In this document: in pieces, positions 58,194 to 64,000 of the stretch
Layout: every line of letters starts with the position of its first letter
Numbering within the stretch: position 1 is the stretch's first letter
Source of the DNA: CAYQLY01 sp964418605
GTDB taxonomy: Bacteria > Bacteroidota > Bacteroidia > Cytophagales > Cyclobacteriaceae
Assembly (NCBI GenBank): GCA_964418605.1
Contig: CAYQLY010000001.1
Coordinates: 274,491 to 338,490, forward strand
Reading direction: 5' to 3'
Length of the DNA: 64,000 nt
Program-made: the position numbers and the translations under genes
Notes under the pieces: model-generated
Database searches by the model: none
The model's input: only the letters and a program-made list of their open reading frames with translations
What the model was told of the DNA's origin: nothing

Positions 58194-59456
58194 TTAATTT
58201 CTATATTTTTTTTTACCAAAGTATTTTTTTGAATTATTTTTCTTACTGTTGCTAGAGTTTGGTTTTGAATGATTAGGGCTGCTTTTTGCTTGTTGTTTTG
58301 TTATTTTCACAGGATTGTTATTTACTAATGGGAAAGGATGATTTTCAATAACTGTAATCTTTTTTGCAATCAACTTTTCTATATCGCGTAAATATAACTT
58401 TTCTTCTGCATCACAAAATGAAAAGGCTGTCCCTTTTGCACCAGCTCTTCCTGTTCTTCCAATGCGATGAACGTATGTTTCTGGGATATTGGGTATTTCG
58501 TAGTTGATCACATACTCTAAATCATCGACATCTATTCCACGTGCAGCGATATCTGTTGCCACCAACACACGTGTAGTTTGTGCTTTGAAGTTTGTTAAAG
58601 CACGTTGTCGAGCATTTTGTGCTTTGTTACCATGAATTGCTTCCGCAGTAATATTGTATTTCAAAAGCATTTTGACTACTTTATCAGCTCCGTGTTTTGT
58701 TCGTGTAAATACCAAAGCTGTTTTAATGGTTTTATCTTTTAAAACCTCAACTAATAGTGCGTTTTTGTTTTCTTTGTCAACAAAATAAACACATTGCTTG
58801 ATAATATCTACAGTAGATGATACAGGTGTTACGGAAACTTTTGAGGGATTGTGTAATATGCTACTTGCCAACTTAATAATTTCAGGAGGCATAGTTGCAG
58901 AAAAGAATAAAGATTGTCTTTTTTTAGGAAGTAGTGCTATTATTTTTTTTACATCATGAATAAAGCCCATATCGAGCATTCGATCAGCTTCATCTAGTAC
59001 AAATAGTTCTATGTCATGTAAGCTTAAATGCCTTTGATGTATAAGATCTAATAATCGACCTGGTGTGGCAATCACAATATCTATTCCATTGCGTAATGCG
59101 GTTATTTGTGGATTTTGATTTACGCCACCAAAAATTACTGTAGAGGTCAATGTGGTATGCCTTCCATAGGCGTTAAAGCTTTCTCCAATTTGAATAGCTA
59201 ATTCTCGTGTTGGTGTAAGGATTAAGCTTCTTATTTTTCTTTTTTTATTGTCTTTTTTAGTTGAGCTCAATAACTGTAAGATAGGAATAGCAAACGCAGC
59301 TGTTTTTCCTGTTCCTGTTTGTGCACAGCCGAGTAAGTCGGTGCCTTGTAAAATAATAGGAATGGATTGGGCTTGTATTGGTGTTGGGTTGGTATATCCT
59401 TCTTCTTGTAGTGCTTTTAAAATAGGAGAGATGATGTTTAATGAGTCGAATGTCAT
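58194..59456 (-). CDS. rhlE: DEAD-box RNA helicase (RhlE-like)
   Basis: 420 aa. Q-motif (NPTPIQAQSIPIIL), Walker A AQTGTGKTAAF (residues ~45-55), PTRELA, TPGRLLDL, DEADRMLDMGF, SAT in FSATMPPE, then helicase C motifs VFTRTKHGADKVV, IHGNKAQNARQRAL, VATDIAARGIDVDDL and HRIGRTGRAG. The C-terminal basic tail (Ser/Asn/Lys-rich, ending KKYFGKKKYRN) is typical of RhlE-type RNA remodellers in ribosome assembly or cold adaptation. Confidence 0.95.
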   Translation of the reverse strand: MTFDSLNIISPILKALQEEGYTNPTPIQAQSIPIILQGTDLLGCAQTGTGKTAAFAIPILQLLSSTKKDNKKRKIRSLILTPTRELAIQIGESFNAYGRHTTLTSTVIFGGVNQNPQITALRNGIDIVIATPGRLLDLIHQRHLSLHDIELFVLDEADRMLDMGFIHDVKKIIALLPKKRQSLFFSATMPPEIIKLASSILHNPSKVSVTPVSSTVDIIKQCVYFVDKENKNALLVEVLKDKTIKTALVFTRTKHGADKVVKMLLKYNITAEAIHGNKAQNARQRALTNFKAQTTRVLVATDIAARGIDVDDLEYVINYEIPNIPETYVHRIGRTGRAGAKGTAFSFCDAEEKLYLRDIEKLIAKKITVIENHPFPLVNNNPVKITKQQAKSSPNHSKPNSSNSKKNNSKKYFGKKKYRN

Positions 59457-59639
59457 AATTTTGGATTAATGCTAATTTTAGGCTGAGGTATTAGAGTGAT
59501 GAATTTCCCTCTTCTATAAATTAAGTAAAGATAAGGATTTTATTTTAATCGTGTCTTTTGTTTGTAACTACGCTATAAAAGAGTAAAATTGGTAGTTTTG
59601 TATGTTTACTATTTTAAAAAAAGATAAAGGTAGCACATA

Positions 59640-60248
59640 ATGACTATTATAGAAAAGTGGGATCGTCCGTTGAATTATGTAGGCGTTATCCTTAATTTAA
59701 TTATTTCATTTTCATTTTTTTCTCTTTGGATATCTCCTGATATTTCAGATGTAAGTAAAATTTATTCCTATGCAGTATTAATTGGTTTTGAATTTATTAT
59801 GGTTCATTCTGGTGTCTTTATGGCTGTTATGCCAGTTCGATTTTCACTTTTAGTTTTTTTCCCACTTTATGGATTGTTTGCTCTTGTTTTTAATATGATG
59901 GTAAGTGATAATATAATATTATATACTTATTTAGTAGTTGTTTTTAATAGATTACGTTATGCTTTTTTTAATGTTAATAAGAGTATTAGAATAAAACTTG
60001 GACAACGATCTGTATTTGCAGCTGTTTTATATTTCTTTATTCTTATGTTTTGTGCTTTTGCTTCAAATGTGATTCCTTGCTTTGGTCTTTCTAATGAATT
60101 TTTAGAAAGATCAAATTATTCTAAGGTTAAACTACATGGAGGGCTTATTTTGGATCAACCTTCTGTGGCGATGTGTATTGGTGCTTTTTATTATTTATTA
60201 TTGGCAGGAATAGAATATTTGATTTCTAGAAATCAAATTAAGAATTAA
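59640..60248 (+). CDS. Integral membrane protein, unknown function
   Basis: 202 aa, about six hydrophobic segments (residues ~14-32, 40-62, 68-88, 92-105, 125-145, 175-193). Short loops, few charges. A cytoplasmic-looking basic loop VNKSIRIKLGQRS sits mid-protein. No family motif recognised. A possible -7 box TAGTTTTG is at 59593-59600. It faces the TonB fragment and copper-type locus downstream but is on the other strand. Confidence 0.6.
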   Translation: MTIIEKWDRPLNYVGVILNLIISFSFFSLWISPDISDVSKIYSYAVLIGFEFIMVHSGVFMAVMPVRFSLLVFFPLYGLFALVFNMMVSDNIILYTYLVVVFNRLRYAFFNVNKSIRIKLGQRSVFAAVLYFFILMFCAFASNVIPCFGLSNEFLERSNYSKVKLHGGLILDQPSVAMCIGAFYYLLLAGIEYLISRNQIKN

Positions 60249-60259
60249 TAGTTTTTAGT

Positions 60260-60411
60260 TATTTTTCATTAAGTACAAATTTAATAGGCCACATAAATAT
60301 TAATGCCACATTTTTCCCTTTTAATTTTCCTGGTTCCCACTTTGGCATGTGATTCAACATAGCCAGGCATACACTATCTAGATTTGATCGGACTCTTTTT
60401 GCATTTTTTTG
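60260..60411 (-). pseudogene. Decayed TonB C-terminal domain fragment
   Basis: Fifty codons on the reverse strand, ending TAA at 60260-60262 and opened by an in-frame TAA (60412-60414) with no start codon. The reading SVCLAMLNHMPKWEPGKLKG followed by ALIFMWPIKFVLNE is the hallmark of a TonB energy-transducer C-terminus (LxxMPxWxPGKxxG ... PIxF). Everything upstream of it in a normal TonB is missing. It sits behind the copper-type operon on the same strand, as if it had been its last gene. Confidence 0.75.
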
Positions 60412-60453
60412 TTAGCTACAACGAGTTGATACATTAGATGATTTTTTAATTTA

Positions 60454-60487
60454 CTTATTGGTCGTAGCTTTAACTACGACCAATAAG
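60454..60487 (-). terminator. Terminator after the barrel-like gene
   Basis: Perfect 14 bp inverted repeat CTTATTGGTCGTAG (60454-60467) / CTACGACCAATAAG (60474-60487) with a 6 nt loop, 18 bp after the stop of the reverse-strand gene at 60506. It also separates that gene from the TonB fragment. Confidence 0.75.
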
Positions 60488-60505
60488 TTTGTATAAACTT
60501 TTTAT

Positions 60506-61324
60506 TTAAAAGCTAAAGTTAATGCCTAGCTTAAAGGATAGGGTATTGACTTTAGCAAGATTGTATTCTACAGCAAGTCTAGCTACAGAAATTTGTATTA
60601 CAGTTCCAATCATGCTTTGTATACCTATTACATTTTCATCTTTAAGATTAACTTTTGTCGTTTTTGCATGAGTATGTGATAAATAACTCGATATGCCTGC
60701 ATAAGGTGAAATGGAAATCCAATTTGAATATATACTATATTTTTTACTTGCTAATAAATCTACTCCATAAATATTTAAACCTAAGTCTTCAGGTCCGTAC
60801 ATCATTACAAAGTTGCCACGTGCAGAAGCAGACCAATTTTTTTCTATATTATTTAAAAAGTTATATTGAACTTGTCCACCTAAAAAGCCATAATTAGCTC
60901 CGAAGTTTTTAGTAAGATAAATTCCCACATCTATTTTAGGAGTAATGCCTGCTCGTAATGTTAATCCAGGAAAGGCTAATGAATTCCCTTCAAAAAGCCA
61001 ATGGGTAGAATCTGGATGAACGAATGTGTCATTCCAAGCATTATCATTAGCATGGATTCCTGTCTGCCATTGTAAAATGGATAATTCAAATCGGCCTAGA
61101 CCCATGGGTTTGGCATCTGTAAGCGAGCGAAAATAGGCAACTAATCCGGCCTCTTTTGCAAATTGATGCCATGCTGCTTGTGTAAGTGATGGATCTAGTT
61201 GTAAAGAACATTCTTTCCATCTGGGGTTAACATGCAACTTTGGATTTGAACCTGAACCATGTGCTAAACATAAATGAGCCGTGCAATAAAATGCGACTAC
61301 TGTGAATATTAATTTAGTTTTCAT
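60506..61324 (-). CDS. Exported outer-membrane-barrel-like protein of a copper-type locus, unknown function
   Basis: 272 aa. Signal peptide (residues ~1-21, cleavage after LAH), a His/Gly/Ser/Asn start, then WKECSLQLDPSLTQAAWHQF and a predicted beta-rich domain: GRFELSILQWQTGIHAND, LTLRAGITPKIDVGIYLTKN, YGFLGGQVQYNFLNN and a C-terminal strand ending LSFKLGINFSF, where a terminal aromatic is the usual barrel signal. It is downstream of the AraC regulator and copper ATPase. I recall similar genes following copA in Bacteroidota but no assigned activity. Confidence 0.7.
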   Translation of the reverse strand: MKTKLIFTVVAFYCTAHLCLAHGSGSNPKLHVNPRWKECSLQLDPSLTQAAWHQFAKEAGLVAYFRSLTDAKPMGLGRFELSILQWQTGIHANDNAWNDTFVHPDSTHWLFEGNSLAFPGLTLRAGITPKIDVGIYLTKNFGANYGFLGGQVQYNFLNNIEKNWSASARGNFVMMYGPEDLGLNIYGVDLLASKKYSIYSNWISISPYAGISSYLSHTHAKTTKVNLKDENVIGIQSMIGTVIQISVARLAVEYNLAKVNTLSFKLGINFSF

Positions 61325-61518
61325 TGTATAAAATGTTATTTTATAGCAAAGCTCTTTATTAAATCATAGGCAATCGACTTTCCTTATAGGGTGGTACCTT
61401 ATTTTTATATAAGTTATTGATAATCAAAATATTGCATATTCATGCTTTTAAATTAATAAGGTCCTATTAATAGGGTGAGAAGTATAACGACCTACTTTAA
61501 TAAAAAATAAAATAGTCT

Positions 61519-62706
61519 TTATTGGTTTTTTTCTATGTTAAGTTTATGTAAATACTCAGAAGGGGAAAGGTTAGTTATTTTTTTAAAATATCTATTGAAA
61601 GAAGATTTTGAGTTAAATCCACATTTATAAGCAATGGCTAGAATAGTATACTTTTGATTGATCGGATTAGTAATCTGTTTTTTAAATTCCTCTACACGTA
61701 ATGTATTGATATAATCATAGAAATTTTTTCCCTCTTTTTCATTAATTAGTTGAGATAAGTAGTTGGGGTGTATCTTCATTTTTTTTGCTAAATCAGAAAG
61801 TGATAAGTTACTTTCTATAAATAATTTTTTTTCATTCATGAGAATAGAGAGTAACTTATGAAAATCTTCAGCTGCTTCTTTGGAGAGGCCAGATTTTGAA
61901 TATTTCTTTTTTTCTACACTGGTTTCGCTTGTTATTTTATTTTTTATTGAACTGTCTTCTTCGATTTCTTTTTCATTCTCTTTTTCTATGGGTTGAAGGA
62001 CTTTTTCAGTATCATTTTTAATTGGTGGTGTTAAAGAGTTAATATTTGTAAAAATTCCAACTTGTTTAATGCCAAAATAACCTATGAATAAAACAAATAA
62101 AACAGCTGCAAAAAATGTTTCTTTTTCATTACCAAAAATAACTATTACCCATATAATGCTTATTCCATAAATCAGATAGCGTAACCAGTTTAAATTTATT
62201 TTTTCTATATCTGAGAATTGATTGAGTATACTTTTTTTATGCTTGCTCAGTAGAATAGCCGACCAAATGACATATGTAATTCCTGAAGTAAAAATGGCAA
62301 AAGAGTTGATCAGTAAAAAAGGTTCATATTCGGCGCCTTTGTGTTTATATACCGTTATTTTTTGATTAGCGGAGAGTGTATAAAATTGAATTAAATATAA
62401 ATAGGATAAGATAGCAGGGATAAAATGCAAAAACTGAATTTTTTTATTGCCTGGTATGCGATTGGTCATTGTGGCAGTATATAAATACAGAAATGGTCCA
62501 TGCAAAAGCGGAAACGGAATCTCTAGGCCTAATAGATGTGGATATGGAAAATTTTTAATAATTGATGATAAATAAAAAAGAAGCAAGTGAATACCCATAA
62601 TAACTAACCAGGTAATAAGAATTTTATCAGCTTGCGTTTTTCTTTTTTTACTTATTAATAAAATGCTAAGAAAAAATGAAATAATAATTCCAGTTATATA
62701 GAACAT
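61519..62706 (-). CDS. Membrane-anchored AraC-family transcriptional regulator
   Basis: 395 aa. The first ~220 residues hold about seven hydrophobic segments with short polar loops (sensor-like integral membrane region). Then a polar, Glu/Lys/Ser-rich linker (~225-275), then a C-terminal AraC-type DNA-binding domain: LSDLAKKMKIHPNYLSQLIN (first helix-turn-helix, ~305-324), FYDYINTLRVEEFKKQI and the second HTH at TILAIAYKCGFNSKSSFNRY with FKKITNLSPSEYLHKL. It lies 39 bp downstream of copA on the same strand. The membrane domain may sense the signal and release or orient the DNA-binding domain. Confidence 0.92.
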   Translation of the reverse strand: MFYITGIIISFFLSILLISKKRKTQADKILITWLVIMGIHLLLFYLSSIIKNFPYPHLLGLEIPFPLLHGPFLYLYTATMTNRIPGNKKIQFLHFIPAILSYLYLIQFYTLSANQKITVYKHKGAEYEPFLLINSFAIFTSGITYVIWSAILLSKHKKSILNQFSDIEKINLNWLRYLIYGISIIWVIVIFGNEKETFFAAVLFVLFIGYFGIKQVGIFTNINSLTPPIKNDTEKVLQPIEKENEKEIEEDSSIKNKITSETSVEKKKYSKSGLSKEAAEDFHKLLSILMNEKKLFIESNLSLSDLAKKMKIHPNYLSQLINEKEGKNFYDYINTLRVEEFKKQITNPINQKYTILAIAYKCGFNSKSSFNRYFKKITNLSPSEYLHKLNIEKNQ

Positions 62707-62745
62707 AAATTTTATTTTTGGCTACATAATGTTTGCCATTTTATT

Positions 62746-64000
62746 TTAAATTTTTTTCCATTTCAATCTTAGACTGTTGCTTACGACACTTACACTGCTT
62801 AAGGCCATAGCTGCTCCAGCTATCATTGGATTTAATAGAAATCCTGTGAAAGGATATAATGCGCCAGCAGCAATTGGAATTCCTATGATATTATAAATAA
62901 ATGCCAAAAACAAGTTTTGATGAATAGTATTAACTGTTTGCTTTGATAGTGTTATGGCTTCTGCAATTTTAGTGAGATCTGATGAAACAATAGTTATCTT
63001 AGCGACGTCTATGGCTATATCGCTTCCTTTTCCCATTGCAATGCTGATGTTGGCTTGTGCTAGTGCGGTGCTATCATTTATACCATCGCCGACCATTGCA
63101 ACTATCTTATGTTTAGATTGTAATTGTTTTATAAACTCTGCTTTCTGATGTGGTAAAACGTCTGATTTAAAATGACTAATACCTGTTTTTTCTGCTATAG
63201 ATTTTGCTGTTGCTTCATTATCTCCTGTAAGCATATACACGTCAATATTCATCTTTTTTAAATTTTGGATAGCATATGCTGAGTTTTTTTTGATTGTATC
63301 AGCAATTTCTATAACTGCAAGTGCTTCATGTTTATTTGCAAACCATATAATGGTTTTAGCATCCTGATCCCATTTAGTTGCTTTATTCAAAAGTTCTTTA
63401 TTTATTAAAATATTATTCTCGAGAATAAATTTTTTATTTCCTGAAAAATAAACTTCATTGTCAATGACTGCTTTTACACCTTTTCCGGTAATGCTCTCGA
63501 ATTGATCAAAAGATATTGTACTTAAATTTTCAAAGTGCTTGACGATAGCTTCTGCAAGTGGATGTTCTGATTTTTTTTCAAGGTTGTATAAAATTATAGA
63601 TTTTGTATTGTCATTATTTAGCCAAGCAATATCTGTTACTATGGGCTTGCCTTCAGTGATGGTGCCTGTTTTATCTAATACAACAGTGTTTATTTTTTTA
63701 GCTAATTCAAGGCTTTCAGCATCTTTAATTAGAATACCTTTTTCTGCTCCTTTGCCTATGCCTACCATAATGGCTGTTGGAGTGGCTAGTCCGAGTGCGC
63801 AAGGGCAGGCAATTACTAATACTGTAACTAATGCCATTATGCCTTGTGTGAATCCATTTTCTCCGCCGAAGATTAACCAAGCAGAAAATGAAATTAGAGC
63901 AAGAGTAATGGAAATGGAAAATGATTTAAAAAAAGAAAAAGATAAATTATTTTGCATAGTGTAAATGATTGTTGTTACAAAAATTATTATAGATCTGATA
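62746..64000 (-). CDS. copA: Copper-translocating P-type ATPase, C-terminal part (5' end outside window)
   Basis: At least 418 codons, open to the right edge. From residue ~40 after ATG 63957: transmembrane CPC motif VIACPCALGLATPTAIMVGIGKG, phosphorylation site VVLDKTGTITEGKP, the SEHPLAEAI HP-motif, MLTGDNEATAKSIAEKTGI, MVGDGINDSTALAQANISIAMG, and the copper-type end helices with FIYNIIGIPIAAG and MALSSVSVVSNSLRL. Those TM7/TM8 signatures (YN, M-x2-SS) mark PIB-1 Cu+ exporters. The segment just before (63957-64000) lacks the usual AQxSKA and DK residues, so the true upstream structure needs the flanking sequence. First gene of the copA - AraC - barrel run. Confidence 0.9.
   Translation of the reverse strand, partial: IRSIIIFVTTIIYTMQNNLSFSFFKSFSISITLALISFSAWLIFGGENGFTQGIMALVTVLVIACPCALGLATPTAIMVGIGKGAEKGILIKDAESLELAKKINTVVLDKTGTITEGKPIVTDIAWLNNDNTKSIILYNLEKKSEHPLAEAIVKHFENLSTISFDQFESITGKGVKAVIDNEVYFSGNKKFILENNILINKELLNKATKWDQDAKTIIWFANKHEALAVIEIADTIKKNSAYAIQNLKKMNIDVYMLTGDNEATAKSIAEKTGISHFKSDVLPHQKAEFIKQLQSKHKIVAMVGDGINDSTALAQANISIAMGKGSDIAIDVAKITIVSSDLTKIAEAITLSKQTVNTIHQNLFLAFIYNIIGIPIAAGALYPFTGFLLNPMIAGAAMALSSVSVVSNSLRLKWKKI

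Noticed and set aside
1..64000. CRISPR arrays, IS elements, prophage, restriction or toxin-antitoxin systems
   Set aside because: No regularly spaced repeats, transposase DDE/HUH motifs, integrases or paired small toxin genes were seen on either strand.

Overview
The window is chromosomal DNA from a low-GC member of the Bacteroidota, probably Chitinophagia/Sphingobacteriia-like. The evidence is gene content: a PorG/DUF6089 - uppS - bamA - skp - skp cluster, a birA / rsfS - ftsH - LUD cluster, a coaBC - DUF4835 pair, a type IX secretion (T9SS) sorting-domain protein, and MerC and GH3 proteins. It is also the promoter style: many genes are preceded by the Bacteroidota -7 box TAnnTTTG instead of a sigma70 TATAAT. 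There is no IS element, prophage or CRISPR array. Most of the window is densely packed housekeeping DNA, with starts and stops often overlapping by 4 nt.

Layout. 1-5.2 kb: truncated GT4 glycosyltransferase, tyrS, icd, a dispersed-repeat-like hairpin, M42 aminopeptidase, tRNA-Leu(GAG), 3-methyladenine glycosylase. 5.3-13.7 kb: a minimal T9SS-sorted protein, bamD, RNA polymerase omega, coaBC, DUF4835, an Ig-like lipoprotein, merC with a palindromic operator, an exported serpin, ftsW. 13.7-23.4 kb: smc, a STAS protein, purA, DUF423, YggS, GH3, LysE. 23.4-31 kb: a reverse operon rsfS-ftsH-LUD-lpxH-propeller-LysM transglycosylase, with birA divergent. 31-33.2 kb: ahcY and a YkgJ-type protein.

33.2-34.1 kb is the most unusual segment: three consecutive small genes encode peptides with a shared leader (LNK-[ES]-T-[IV]-S, ending in Gly-Gly) and dissimilar Cys/Ser/Thr-containing cores. 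They look like precursors of ribosomally made, modified peptides (RiPPs; Bacteroidota class I lanthipeptide-like leader). Each has a candidate promoter box, and no modification enzyme or exporter lies in the window. Next to them a convergent operon carries two tandem paralogous proteins of unknown function (one appears to have lost its start codon) and two LPS-type glycosyltransferases.

37.8-46.4 kb: ECF sigma factor, gmk, DUF2310, purQ, SDR, mlaE-mlaF, YqeY, pabA-like, alpha/beta hydrolase, CBS protein, nadK. 46.5-53.9 kb: the envelope-biogenesis cluster (two DUF6089 barrels including PorG, uppS, bamA, two skp). 53.9-60.2 kb: methyltransferase, aroA, YtxH, gap, a lipocalin-like protein, an RhlE-type helicase. 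60.2-64 kb: a probable copper-handling locus on the reverse strand: CopA P-type ATPase (5' end outside the window), a membrane-anchored AraC regulator, an outer-membrane-barrel-like protein, and the decayed C-terminus of a TonB protein.

All functional calls come from reading motifs by eye; no database search was run.
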